DNA from: an uncultured Flavobacteriaceae bacterium
GTDB lineage: Bacteria; Bacteroidota; Bacteroidia; Flavobacteriales; Flavobacteriaceae
Direction: 5' to 3'
Assembly: GCA_947489085.1 (NCBI GenBank)
Contig: CANLCJ010000011.1
Coordinates: forward strand, 1 to 64,000
Length of the DNA stretch: 64,000 bases
Positions 1 to 7,574 of the stretch are shown here, piece by piece. Positions within the stretch are counted from its first letter, which is position 1; each line of letters opens with the position of its first letter. The notes under the pieces were generated by a model. The model had not been told where the DNA came from. It did no database searches and worked only from the letters and a program-made list of their open reading frames with translations. Position numbers and translations under genes: made by a program.

Positions 1-25
1 GATTTCACTTTTTCTAAGTGAAATC
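1..25. terminator. hairpin at window edge
   Basis: A perfect 10-bp stem (GATTTCACTT with AAGTGAAATC, 5-base loop) starts at base 1 and runs on into CCCTTTATTTT. It looks like the right-hand part of a longer terminator hairpin cut by the window start, serving a gene to the left. Confidence 0.4.
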
Positions 26-71
26 CCTTTATTTTAAATTTAAATCTCTAAATTTTAACTACTTTTTCAGT

Positions 72-98
72 AGCCTCGTTAAAAGAGGCTTATTTTTA
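72..98 (+). terminator. rho-independent terminator
   Basis: The stem AGCCTC / GAGGCT with a 7-base loop is followed by TATTTTT on the + strand. No + strand gene precedes it inside the window, so it would end a gene to the left. On the - strand the hairpin lacks a T tract, so it is a weaker terminator for the Lrp-type gene. Confidence 0.5.
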
Positions 99-119
99 CT
101 ATTTATTTTTTCTAAACAC

Positions 120-599
120 TTACAACTCATTGAATATAGAGTGCATAAGTCGTTTTTTATCATTTATACTTTCTTCAAGAGAAATCATTGTTTCTGTTCT
201 ATAAACACCTTCAATTTCATCTAGCTTAAAGATAACTTCTTTAGCATGCTCTGTGTTACGACCTCTAATTTTACAAAATATATTAAACTTTCCAGTTGTG
301 ATGTGCGCTACAGTTACAAAAGGAATTTCGTTAATGCGTTCTAAAACAAATTGAGTTTGAGAAGTGTTGTTTAAATAAACCCCAACATACGCAATAAAAG
401 AATACCCTAGCTTTTTATAATCTAAAGTTAATGAAGATCCTTTTATAATACCAGATTCTTCCATTTTTTTAACTCTAACGTGTACTGTACCAGCAGATAT
501 TAATAATTTTTTAGCTATATCTGTAAATGGTATTCTCGTATTGTCAATCAACATGTCGAGAATTTGATGATCTATTTCGTCTAATTTTATTTTTCCCAT
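120..599 (-). CDS. Lrp/AsnC family transcriptional regulator
   Basis: A DNA-binding regulator of about 159 residues, the usual Lrp/AsnC size. Residues 1-60 form the winged HTH with the family signature (LDEIDHQILDMLIDNTRIPFTDIAKKL, here in two parts, then VHVRVKKMEESGIIKG). The rest is the RAM/AsnC effector-binding and oligomerisation domain (VGVYL near residue 72, V-AHITTGKFNIFCKI in the middle). Members sense amino acids or related metabolites and control their metabolism. The start is the ATG giving MGKIKLDE; an in-frame TTG three codons upstream is less likely. Being alone on its strand gives no hint of its target. Family call is firm, ligand unknown. Confidence 0.9.
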   Translation of the reverse strand: MGKIKLDEIDHQILDMLIDNTRIPFTDIAKKLLISAGTVHVRVKKMEESGIIKGSSLTLDYKKLGYSFIAYVGVYLNNTSQTQFVLERINEIPFVTVAHITTGKFNIFCKIRGRNTEHAKEVIFKLDEIEGVYRTETMISLEESINDKKRLMHSIFNEL

Positions 600-669
600 A
601 ATGAACAATTCTTAATATATAGGCAAAATTAACATAATACTTTTAAAGATTAGCCATTTTTAATGCACT

Positions 670-1824
670 TTATTTTAAAAATAACATCAATTTTTCGTTG
701 CCAACGTTTACGAAAACGTTTTCGCTTTCTAAAATTAATGCATTACCATCTTCTCCTGTAACCAGTGCGCCTTTAGCGTCGTATTCTTTATGGCCATGAT
801 TTAACGGTAAGCGCTCTATTTTTTTTACAATAGGCACAAAGTGAACAGCTCCTGCTTCTAATCGTTCTAGGTATTGAATTGCTACATCACTAAGGGCAGT
901 ACTCGTTTTAGTAACTCTAGCATTTCTAAGAATAATATCGAAAAATAATTTTCCGTTTTCGGGAATTTCAAAATAACCTTTGCTATTTTCTCCAGTAACC
1001 TCTACCCGACTCAAATAATTTAGCGAGGTTAGGTACGATATAAATATAAGTTCGCGTGTTTTTTCTCTAGCATAGTCTTTAGGATAATGGCCTGCTTCAA
1101 ATAAAATGGTAGGTACATTTTCGGTTTGAAACGTATCTCCAACACAGTTTATATTAAAAGCATCATCATAAACACCTACACTTTCAGGTATTATTTTTTG
1201 CAAATACCTATTCATTTCAGCGATAACTTCCATTGCTTTTTTACGCGTTGGGGTAACTGTACAGGCTTTATCCTGAGCTGGAGATAAAAAGGATACTATA
1301 GCAGATTTATTTGTCTGATCTACACTAAAAATAGTGCGTTGCCCATGTAAATTATAGCAAAAATCAGGCTTAAAAGATTCGAACACCGCTCTTAGTACCT
1401 TGCTTTCTGGCTGACTCAGGTCTTGAGCATCGCGATTTAAATCGACTTTATTAGCATTTATTCGTGTGTAAGCTTTCGCACCATCTGGATTTAATATAGG
1501 TATAATGCATAACGTACACTTATTTAAAATACCATTAGTTAGTGCATTGTTAGATATGCATAAATTTAAAAAATCGAAAAGAGCTTTAGTGGTTGTAGAC
1601 TCGTTACCGTGCATTTGAGACCACATAAGGATGCGTTTTTTACCGTTACCTATAGTTATAGTATGTATATCGTCATTTAGAACAGACTTACCAACAGTTT
1701 CAACAACCGCATGCGTTTGCAATGCGTTTAATAAAGGCTTAATATCTGTATTTGTTATATATCGATGTTTAAGTGTTGTTTCGTGATGTGTTTCGAAAAG
1801 CAAATTCAAGTAATCTAATTCCAT
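670..1824 (-). CDS. M14 family zinc carboxypeptidase
   Basis: A peptidase of the M14 (carboxypeptidase A-like) superfamily, about 384 residues. The zinc site HGNE is at about residues 72-75, followed by NPDGA, the substrate-binding segment with VDLNRD, a third zinc His in CYNLHGQ, and the catalytic Glu probably in FEAGHYP. There is no signal peptide, so it is probably cytoplasmic and may trim peptides or deacylate small substrates (succinylglutamate desuccinylase/AspA-like members share this fold). The start is the ATG giving MELDYLN. It lies about 11 bases after the predicted transcription start of the -7 box at 1842-1849, which rules out an 18-codon longer form. It is divergent from an XRE regulator and shares its TGTTTAC motif, so it is likely that regulator's target. 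Confidence 0.8.
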   Translation of the reverse strand: MELDYLNLLFETHHETTLKHRYITNTDIKPLLNALQTHAVVETVGKSVLNDDIHTITIGNGKKRILMWSQMHGNESTTTKALFDFLNLCISNNALTNGILNKCTLCIIPILNPDGAKAYTRINANKVDLNRDAQDLSQPESKVLRAVFESFKPDFCYNLHGQRTIFSVDQTNKSAIVSFLSPAQDKACTVTPTRKKAMEVIAEMNRYLQKIIPESVGVYDDAFNINCVGDTFQTENVPTILFEAGHYPKDYAREKTRELIFISYLTSLNYLSRVEVTGENSKGYFEIPENGKLFFDIILRNARVTKTSTALSDVAIQYLERLEAGAVHFVPIVKKIERLPLNHGHKEYDAKGALVTGEDGNALILESENVFVNVGNEKLMLFLK

Positions 1825-1841
1825 GTGGTTTAATTTGTATA

Positions 1842-1912
1842 CAAAAGTAAACAATTGATATTTTACAATTGTAAACAAGTAAAATACCTCTTTTGGTACA
1901 CAAAAGTAAACA
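1842..1912 (-). promoter_or_regulatory. tandem -7 boxes and TGTTTAC motifs upstream of M14 gene
   Basis: Two copies of the 13-mer ACAAAAGTAAACA (1841-1853 and 1900-1912) read on the - strand as TGTTTACTTTTGT, each holding a Bacteroidota -7 box TACTTTTG. Between them lies a perfect 14-bp palindrome, TTTACAATTGTAAA (1862-1875), over the expected -33 region of the nearer promoter. It overlaps a third GTAAACA (1871-1877). The layout suggests two overlapping promoters under control of a TGTTTAC-binding protein. Confidence 0.55.
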
Positions 1913-2081
1913 GCCTGTAGCTGTTAAAAACTTCTATTGAGCTTATAAATCACTGTAGTTAATAGATTATTATTTTAATAAATTAAAATATTTGTAATCA
2001 GCACTTTATGTGTATTTAATTAAAGTTTTATTTTAACAATACAGAGCTCAAAACACTGACATATCATACAAATTAAACATA

Positions 2082-2103
2082 TTTGATTACATTTGTAATC
2101 AAA
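2082..2103. promoter_or_regulatory. perfect 10-2-10 inverted repeat over the XRE gene -7 box
   Basis: Arms TTTGATTACA and TGTAATCAAA are separated by TT and are perfect complements. The -7 box TACATTTG (2088-2095) is inside, so a bound protein would block initiation. A half site, TTTGTAATCA, also occurs at 1991-2000. This motif differs from TGTTTAC, so two regulators may act here. Confidence 0.55.
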
Positions 2104-2116
2104 ACAACCAATCTAT

Positions 2117-2135
2117 TTGTTTACAATGATAAACA
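2117..2135. promoter_or_regulatory. inverted repeat operator over XRE start codon
   Basis: TGTTTA at 2118-2123 and TAAACA at 2130-2135 form an inverted repeat around the ATG at 2126. The 17-mer starting at 2117 (TTGTTTACAATGATAAA) matches the - strand of 1862-1878 upstream of the M14 gene at 15 of 17 positions. This points to one protein, most simply the XRE regulator itself, binding both sites. Confidence 0.5.
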
Positions 2136-2521
2136 GTGACGCATTTACTAAAAGACTACAACAAGTCATTGAATACTATGGAGAATCAGCCTCTTCTTTT
2201 GCGGAAAAAATTGGGGTGCAGCGCTCCAGCATATCGCATATTTTATCTGGAAGAAATAAGCCTAGTTTAGAATTTGTACTTAAAATTCTATCGGCGTTCC
2301 CGGAAGTTGAGCTTTACTGGCTTTTAAAAGGCAAAGGCATATTCCCTAAAATGAAACAGACCCCACCTATTCAAACAACAAATGAATTGCCTAAGGATTT
2401 GTTTTCTACTGAAGAAAGCGACAAAGAAACACCTCCTGACCACGTCGGTACACCTAATAAACAAATAGAGCGTATTGTTGTTTTTTATTCTGATGGAAGT
2501 TTTAAAAACTATGAAAACTAA
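2126..2521 (+). CDS. XRE-family HTH transcriptional regulator
   Basis: A small DNA-binding protein of 131 residues. Residues 4-60 are a Cro/C1-type HTH (SASSFAEKIGVQRSSISHILSGRNKPSLEFVLKI, here read as one helix-turn-helix; the recognition helix is near VQRSSISHIL). The middle (about 75-110) is polar and probably disordered, and the end (RIVVFYSDGSFKNYEN) looks like a short conserved beta hairpin. The start is the ATG at 2126; an in-frame TTG at 2117 lies within the proposed operator and is less likely. It is divergent from the M14 peptidase. The inverted repeats over its -7 box and start codon suggest autoregulation. No prophage or toxin context is seen. Confidence 0.85.
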   Translation: MINSDAFTKRLQQVIEYYGESASSFAEKIGVQRSSISHILSGRNKPSLEFVLKILSAFPEVELYWLLKGKGIFPKMKQTPPIQTTNELPKDLFSTEESDKETPPDHVGTPNKQIERIVVFYSDGSFKNYEN

Positions 2522-2557
2522 CGTTTAGTTTAATAGCTTTGCAAAAAATATTTTGCG

Positions 2558-2932
2558 ATGAAAATTATTGGACTATTGCTTATCTTAATTGCATCTGTAT
2601 CTTGTTATGATAGCGAACGAAAGTGCGCAGATTATAAGACGGGTAGTTATTACAGTGAAACCGTAATAGACGATATTATGTATACCTCCAAATTTACAAG
2701 ATCAGACACACTTCAAATTGAAACATATAAAGACCATGTGGATTCTACTAAAGTAAGATGGATTAACGACTGTGAGGTTATTTTTAAAACCATAAACCCC
2801 AAAAATATGGCAGAGCGAAAAGATATACATCTAAAAATTTTAACCACCACAGATACGTCTTACACCTTCGAGTATTCTTATGTTGGAAAAGTTATTAAAC
2901 AAAAAGGGACTGCTTATAGATTAAGCCACTAA
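2558..2932 (+). CDS. small predicted lipoprotein of unknown function
   Basis: A 124-residue protein starting with a lipoprotein signal (MKIIGLLLILIASVSC, lipobox cysteine at residue 16), so probably anchored in the inner or outer membrane facing the periplasm. The mature part holds SYYSETVIDDIMYTSKFTRSD and WINDCEVIF, a pattern I recall from a widespread flavobacterial family sometimes misnamed DNA topoisomerase IV; nothing in it resembles a topoisomerase. It follows the XRE gene by 36 bases and may be cotranscribed. Its 3' end overlaps the convergent gene's stop by 4 bases. Function unknown. Confidence 0.7.
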   Translation: MKIIGLLLILIASVSCYDSERKCADYKTGSYYSETVIDDIMYTSKFTRSDTLQIETYKDHVDSTKVRWINDCEVIFKTINPKNMAERKDIHLKILTTTDTSYTFEYSYVGKVIKQKGTAYRLSH

Positions 2933-3429
2933 TCAAAAGGATAAAGAAAAGATTCTACAAGATTAAATTCTATTTTACCATTTTCTAAAATTCTGTACGT
3001 TAAGAAAACCTCTCCCCAAAATTCACCATCAGAAAAATCGGCTATAATCCATTTGTGGTTCAGTAATTTTACGGTATTTATTAAAATTTTTCTGCCTTCA
3101 GAAGAAGCATAAGGCACAATAGGGTGCTGTCCTTTAGTCTCGTTAGTGCTATAAATAGCATCTTTAACAGTGCTCATAACATCTTTAGCAGAGTAACCAT
3201 CGCGTTCAAAATAACTTATAGCATCTTCATTGTTTTCAAACTTAAAATGCGAACTATACAATACCTTATCTTCCAATGTTTTTATAGAATCTGTTAAACG
3301 TTCAATTTTAGCGTTTGCAGAAGTTAATCTTTTATTTTGATCTCCAAAAATACGTTTAGCATTGGCATATTGAAATATAATTAACAATACAGCAAACACA
3401 AACAAGTACATAAAAATACGTTGTTTCAT
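2929..3429 (-). CDS. membrane-anchored hypothetical protein
   Basis: A 166-residue protein with one N-terminal membrane segment (residues 6-23, FMYLFVFAVLLIIFQYA), then a short coiled-coil-like stretch (DQNKRLTSANAKIERLTDSIKTLEDKV; about 29-57). A soluble domain follows with WIIADFSDGEFWGEVFLTYRI, probably outside the cytoplasm. I do not recognise the family. Its start lies 6 bases after the stop of the MBL-fold gene, so the two are probably one transcription unit, MBL hydrolase first. It overlaps the convergent lipoprotein gene by 4 bases. Confidence 0.6.
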   Translation of the reverse strand: MKQRIFMYLFVFAVLLIIFQYANAKRIFGDQNKRLTSANAKIERLTDSIKTLEDKVLYSSHFKFENNEDAISYFERDGYSAKDVMSTVKDAIYSTNETKGQHPIVPYASSEGRKILINTVKLLNHKWIIADFSDGEFWGEVFLTYRILENGKIEFNLVESFLYPFD

Positions 3430-3435
3430 AATTTT

Positions 3436-4197
3436 TTAAATTGTAATCTTTAAGTTATCATAAGCTAAGTAAACATGCTCTGGTAATTGCGCTTCAACCG
3501 TTTCATGAAAGCCTAGTAAGTGACTAATGTGTGTTAAGTAAGCGCGCTTGGGCTTTATTTGTGCTATAAAAGCAAGCGCTTCTTCTAGATTAAAATGAGA
3601 ATAATGCGGCTCAATACGTAATGCATTTACAACCAAAACATCTACATTTCTTATTTTATCCATTTCTTCTGCGCTCATAGACTTAATGTCTGTAAGATAG
3701 CAAAAGGCATCAAATCTAAAACCGAAAACTTTTAGCTTACCATGTAATCCCTTTATTGGAATAATAGTTTTGCCTCCTAAACTAAATGGCTTATTTTTTA
3801 AACGGAAAATGTTTACAGAGGGAGCTCCAGGGTAGCGGTTATGCGTTTTAAACACGTAATCAAAACGTTTTTTTAAAGCTTTTAATACCCTTTTATGCGC
3901 ATAAATAGAAATATCCCCTTGTTTAAAGTAAAACGGTCTAATATCATCTAGTCCAACTACGTGATCGGAGTGTTCGTGCGTATACAAAATACCATCAATG
4001 TTTTCGCAACCGCAACGCAGCATTTGCTGCCTAAAATCTGGACCACAATCTATTACAAAGCTAAACGCATCCCACTGCACAAGTGCAGATGTTCTAAGAC
4101 GCTTGTCTCTAGCATCGATACTTAAGCATACAGGATGTTTGCTCCCTATAACGGGTATACCTTGAGATGTTCCTGTGCCTAAAAATGTAACCTCCAA
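3436..4197 (-). CDS. MBL-fold metallo-hydrolase, PhnP/RNase Z-like
   Basis: A 253-residue metallo-beta-lactamase-fold hydrolase. It opens with FLGTGTSQGIP, the start typical of the PhnP/RNase Z branch, then the metal motif THEHSDHVVGLDDIR (about residues 74-88). Later come a metal Asp probably in YLTDIK and a final His in LTHIS-HLLG. PhnP hydrolyses cyclic phosphodiesters and LipB-associated relatives have other roles; no phosphonate or lipoate genes are nearby, so the substrate is open. There is no signal peptide, so it is cytoplasmic. Upstream of the coiled-coil membrane protein and probably cotranscribed. Confidence 0.8.
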   Translation of the reverse strand: MEVTFLGTGTSQGIPVIGSKHPVCLSIDARDKRLRTSALVQWDAFSFVIDCGPDFRQQMLRCGCENIDGILYTHEHSDHVVGLDDIRPFYFKQGDISIYAHKRVLKALKKRFDYVFKTHNRYPGAPSVNIFRLKNKPFSLGGKTIIPIKGLHGKLKVFGFRFDAFCYLTDIKSMSAEEMDKIRNVDVLVVNALRIEPHYSHFNLEEALAFIAQIKPKRAYLTHISHLLGFHETVEAQLPEHVYLAYDNLKITI

Positions 4198-4236
4198 AAC
4201 TGCATGTGTTTTGATAACAAAAATAGAATTATTTTT

Positions 4237-4266
4237 TTTGTAACCTATGCTTATTTGGTATCTTTA
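4237..4266 (+). promoter_or_regulatory. promoter of the 4296 gene
   Basis: TTTG (4237-4240) and TATCTTTA (4259-4266), 18 bases apart, fit the Bacteroidota -33/-7 layout with one mismatch in the -7 box (A for G). The ATG is 29 bases further on. Confidence 0.4.
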
Positions 4267-4295
4267 CATATAAATGACATTAACCCATACTGCTT

Positions 4296-5780
4296 ATGAA
4301 AATTACTATAGATGGTGATAAAGAATTTGATGACATTCCTTCATTAAAGTCTAAAGCTCTACGCATAAATCTCAATAAAAACATTTACGGCACATTTGCC
4401 GAAATCGGTGCTGGACAAGAAACAGCAAGACAGTTTTTTAGAGCTGGAGGGGCTTCAGGTACTATTGCAAAAGCAATGTCTGCCTACGATAAAGACTTTA
4501 GTGATGCCATTTATGGTATTGAAGGCGACAGACGTTACGTTACAGAGTCGCGATTACGTAAAATGCTGTCGCATGAAATGTCTCTTATGGAAGAGCGTAT
4601 TACAAGAGATAAAAATCCGAATAAAATATTTTTTACGTACGCCAACACTGTAGCTACTATAGATTTTGCAAAGCAATTTAAAGGCCATGGTTGGGTTGGT
4701 ATAAAATATCAAGTTGAAGCAGGAGCAGATTATAATGAGATTATTTTACATGTGCGTTTTAAAGAAACAGATGCCAGACTGCAACAAGAAACTTTAGGAG
4801 TACTTGGTACTAATCTTATATATGGCGCATTTTACAAATATAATGAGCCTAAAAAATTGCTTCGCTACCTTTACGATCATTTAGATAAAGACCAACTAGA
4901 AATAGATACCATTAATTTTTCTGGTCCTGTATTTAAGCTGGTAGATAACCGCTTAATGAGCTTGCAATTGGTTAAAAACGGTATGACAGATGCTGTAGTT
5001 TTTGGTCCTGATGGTAATAACGTACTCCCTGCCCGTATTTTTTACAAGAAAAATATATTAGCGCTTCGCGGAAGTTTTAGGCCAGTAACTAAAGTAAATG
5101 TAGCCATGTATGAGAAATCATACGAAATGTTTGTGCAAGAAAATAAGGTCGACGAAGATAAAACTGTTGTTGTTTTCGAGATTACACTGTCTAATTTACG
5201 TGCAGAAGGCAAGATAGACGAGCAAGATTTTATTGATCGTGCAGATTTGCTATGCGCTCTAGGACACTCTGTTATGATATCTAATTTCCAAGAATACTTT
5301 AAGGTTGTAGAGTATTTCTCTAACTACACCAAAGCCCGTATGGGACTTGCTATGGGAGTTAGTAATTTGGTAGATATCTTTGACGAGAAATATTACAGAC
5401 ATATTAGTGGCGGTATTTTAGAAGCATTTGGGAAATTATTCTTTAAAGACTTAAAGGTGTACTTATACCCTATGTTCGACCCAGAAACTGGCGAACTTAT
5501 AAATAGTGAAAATCTTAAAGTATACCCACGTATGAAAGAATTGTACAAATTCTTTAAATACAATGGTAAAGTTATTGATATTGAAGACTACGACGAGAGT
5601 ATAATGAATATTTTCTCTCGAGAAGCTTTAAGCCTTATAGAAAAAGGAGACAGTGGTTGGGAAGACATGCTTCCTGAAGGTACTGCAGATCTTATAAAAG
5701 ATTTCAGGCTGTTTGGCTACACTAGGCGCACCTTAAAACCTCTTACTTTAAAACATCGCACGATAACAAAAGATAAATAA
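4296..5780 (+). CDS. conserved protein of unknown function, 494 residues
   Basis: A soluble-looking 494-residue protein without signal peptide or membrane segments. The N-terminal part (IYGTFAEIGAGQETARQFFRAGGASGTIAKAMSAYDKDFSDAIYG, around residues 31-75, here a single conserved block) is very glycine- and alanine-rich and reads like a binding loop. I recall close relatives in many Bacteroidota and other bacteria, sometimes labelled TonB-dependent receptor or nicotinate-nucleotide adenylyltransferase. Neither fits: there is no barrel, plug or HxGH nucleotidyltransferase motif. It is monocistronic, with its own promoter and a strong terminator at 5785-5810. High conservation suggests a housekeeping role; I assign none. 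Confidence 0.75.
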   Translation: MKITIDGDKEFDDIPSLKSKALRINLNKNIYGTFAEIGAGQETARQFFRAGGASGTIAKAMSAYDKDFSDAIYGIEGDRRYVTESRLRKMLSHEMSLMEERITRDKNPNKIFFTYANTVATIDFAKQFKGHGWVGIKYQVEAGADYNEIILHVRFKETDARLQQETLGVLGTNLIYGAFYKYNEPKKLLRYLYDHLDKDQLEIDTINFSGPVFKLVDNRLMSLQLVKNGMTDAVVFGPDGNNVLPARIFYKKNILALRGSFRPVTKVNVAMYEKSYEMFVQENKVDEDKTVVVFEITLSNLRAEGKIDEQDFIDRADLLCALGHSVMISNFQEYFKVVEYFSNYTKARMGLAMGVSNLVDIFDEKYYRHISGGILEAFGKLFFKDLKVYLYPMFDPETGELINSENLKVYPRMKELYKFFKYNGKVIDIEDYDESIMNIFSREALSLIEKGDSGWEDMLPEGTADLIKDFRLFGYTRRTLKPLTLKHRTITKDK

Positions 5781-5784
5781 AATT

Positions 5785-5810
5785 AAAAAAGCCCTCAACG
5801 GGCTTTTTTT
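5785..5810 (+). terminator. rho-independent terminator
   Basis: Stem AAAAAAGCCC / GGGCTTTTTT with loop TCAAC and a T7 run, directly after the stop of the 494-residue protein gene. The A run on the left lets it work weakly in the other direction too. Confidence 0.85.
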
Positions 5811-5886
5811 ATACAAAAGTGATTCAAACTTTTTTCAATTCGTTATAAAAAACCTAGAATTTTCGCTAGAATCAAAAAAGCTTAAA

Positions 5887-6345
5887 TCACTTCGCGTCTA
5901 AAATTTGTGCAGCGTGTGCTTTAGTTTTTACTTTAGTAATTACATTTTCTATAATGCCATCCTCATTAATAATAAAGGTGGTTCTATGTATCCCATCATA
6001 TTCCTTACCCATAAATTTTTTAGGTCCCCAAACTCCAAAAGCTTCTATAACAGACTTGTCTTCATCTGCTAGTAAAGGATATTTAAAACTGTATTTGGTC
6101 TTGAAATTAGACTGGCGTTTTGCACTGTCTGCGCTAACGCCTAATATTTCATAACCTAAAGATTGAAAACGCTCAAAATTAGTATTTAAATCGCAAGCCT
6201 CAGCGGTGCAGCCAGGTGTACTCGCTTTAGGATAGAAAAAAACCACTAATTTTTTCCCTTTATAATCACTCAAAGTAACTGTATTACCTTGTTCGTCTAA
6301 AGCTTTAAATTCGGGAGCTTTATCCCCTACGCTTAACATGTTCAT
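5887..6345 (-). CDS. bcp: thioredoxin-dependent peroxiredoxin (Bcp/PrxQ type)
   Basis: Reduces hydroperoxides with electrons from thioredoxin in the cytoplasm. The 152 residues match the usual Bcp length of about 155. The PrxQ motif is FYPKASTPGCTAEACDLN: the peroxidatic Cys is in PGCTAE and the resolving Cys five residues later, as in the PrxQ subgroup with both cysteines in one helix. The distal GVWGPKKFMGKEYDGIHRTTFII segment is also typical. Starting at MNM or at the second ATG (6339) differs by two residues. It faces convergently the 494-residue protein gene and stands alone. Confidence 0.92.
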   Translation of the reverse strand: MNMLSVGDKAPEFKALDEQGNTVTLSDYKGKKLVVFFYPKASTPGCTAEACDLNTNFERFQSLGYEILGVSADSAKRQSNFKTKYSFKYPLLADEDKSVIEAFGVWGPKKFMGKEYDGIHRTTFIINEDGIIENVITKVKTKAHAAQILDAK

Positions 6346-6609
6346 AAACTAATGTGTTTTTTAACAAAGTTAACTTACAAGCGTAGAACAACCAAAATTA
6401 TAGTTAAAAACAAACATCATCACAATCAATTTACGATTACACGCCACAAGAAAACGCATTTTCAAAATCTTACGATTATAAAAATTTTGTATACCGACTG
6501 ATCTTAGTGATAACCATACGCCATCTGGTTTCTAAAAACAATGCACGTAAAATTGTAAATCGTGAAGTTTTCCCTTAAATTCTTATTATTTTTGATAAAA
6601 ACTAAGCGA

Positions 6610-7269
6610 ATGACAAAAAAAGAAAGTATTGCTTTTGTAATAGAAACTTTAAATAAATTTTACCCTCACATCCCTATTCCTTTAGATCATAAAGATCCTT
6701 ACACATTGCTTATTGCCGTGCTGCTGTCTGCCCAAAGTACAGATGTTCGCGTAAATAAAATAACGCCGCTTCTCTTCGAGATAGCCGATAATCCATACGA
6801 TATGGTAAAATTATCTGTAGAAGAAATTAGAGATATTATAAAACCCGTAGGCCTATCCCCTATGAAAAGCAAAGGTATACACGGGCTTTCTAAAATATTA
6901 ATTGAAAAGCACGATGGTAAAGTACCTCAAAGTTTCGAGGCTTTAGAAGAATTGCCTGCGGTTGGACATAAAACAGCCAGTGTTGTAATGTCTCAGGCAT
7001 TTGGTGTGCCTGCTTTTCCTGTAGACACGCATATACATCGTTTAATGTACCGCTGGAATTTAACAAATGGTAAAAATGTAGTGCAAACAGAAAAAGACGC
7101 AAAACGTTTATTCCCCAGAGAATTGTGGAACGATTTACATTTGCAAATAATTTGGTATGGTCGCGAGTATTCTCCAGCTAGAGGCTGGGATTTAGATAAG
7201 GATTTAATTACTAAAACTATTGGTCGAAAATCTGTAATTACAGAATATTACAAAAAGAAAACCTCCTGA
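6610..7269 (+). CDS. nth: endonuclease III-like DNA glycosylase lacking the Fe-S cluster
   Basis: Base-excision repair glycosylase/AP lyase for oxidised pyrimidines, 219 residues from the ATG giving MTKKES (Nth of E. coli has 211). The HhH motif is ELPAVGHKTASVV with the catalytic Lys. The catalytic Asp is in PVDTHIHRLMYR. The family normally ends in a Cys-x6-Cys-x2-Cys-x5-Cys motif holding a [4Fe-4S] cluster. Here the C-terminus (WYGREYSPARGWDLDKD and on) has no cysteine at all, so the cluster is absent. An upstream in-frame GTG at 6562 would add 16 hydrophobic/basic residues unlike the family. Monocistronic; a terminator overlaps the stop codon. Confidence 0.9.
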   Translation: MTKKESIAFVIETLNKFYPHIPIPLDHKDPYTLLIAVLLSAQSTDVRVNKITPLLFEIADNPYDMVKLSVEEIRDIIKPVGLSPMKSKGIHGLSKILIEKHDGKVPQSFEALEELPAVGHKTASVVMSQAFGVPAFPVDTHIHRLMYRWNLTNGKNVVQTEKDAKRLFPRELWNDLHLQIIWYGREYSPARGWDLDKDLITKTIGRKSVITEYYKKKTS

Positions 7270-7292
7270 TAGAGTCAGAAGGTTTTCTTTTT
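7252..7292. terminator. bidirectional terminator after nth
   Basis: An 18-bp stem (7252-7269 with 7275-7292, one mismatch, loop TAGAG) overlaps the last codons of nth. T tracts face both ways, so it can also stop transcription from the sigma factor/48-residue gene on the - strand. Confidence 0.85.
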
Positions 7293-7308
7293 AGTTCGCG
7301 TTTTGTTT

Positions 7309-7455
7309 TTAATTAAGAAAAAACTCGAAGTTTTTCCCACCAGAAACTAAAGCGTTATATGATTTTGAAAAATTTAAAATAAAATCAATAGTTTCTTTAG
7401 AAGGTTTTAAATTTTTGGAATTACCAAAATGATTGTTAGTGTAAAGTTTTGCCAT
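7309..7455 (-). CDS. 48-residue conserved small protein
   Basis: A small gene reading MAKLYTNNHFGNSKN at the start and ending in FEFFLN, with TAA stop. I recall similar 45-50 residue proteins next to the same sigma factor in other flavobacteria, though I cannot run a search. It is soluble, with a likely helix in the second half (SKETIDFILNFSKSYNALV). It lies 119 bases downstream of the ECF sigma factor on the same strand and before a shared terminator, so cotranscription is likely. It could be a regulator or partner of that sigma factor; this is inference from position only. Confidence 0.6.
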   Translation of the reverse strand: MAKLYTNNHFGNSKNLKPSKETIDFILNFSKSYNALVSGGKNFEFFLN

Positions 7456-7574
7456 AATTAAAGGTTTAAATATTGTTTTAAGTAAAACGACATTAAAAAC
7501 ACTTTATTGTGTAAATAAATACACACTAAAATAATTCTTTACCAAACCTAAGGCATTCACTTTAAGTCACCGAA

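Noticed and set aside
18-224. A 68-codon ORF at the left edge on the + strand
   Set aside because: It crosses a terminator hairpin and then runs antisense into the Lrp-type gene. Phe/Lys-rich composition is typical of AT-rich noncoding sequence.
2558-2932. DNA topoisomerase IV label for the small lipoprotein
   Set aside because: The protein is 124 residues with a lipobox and no topoisomerase motif; the label would be a database error carried over.
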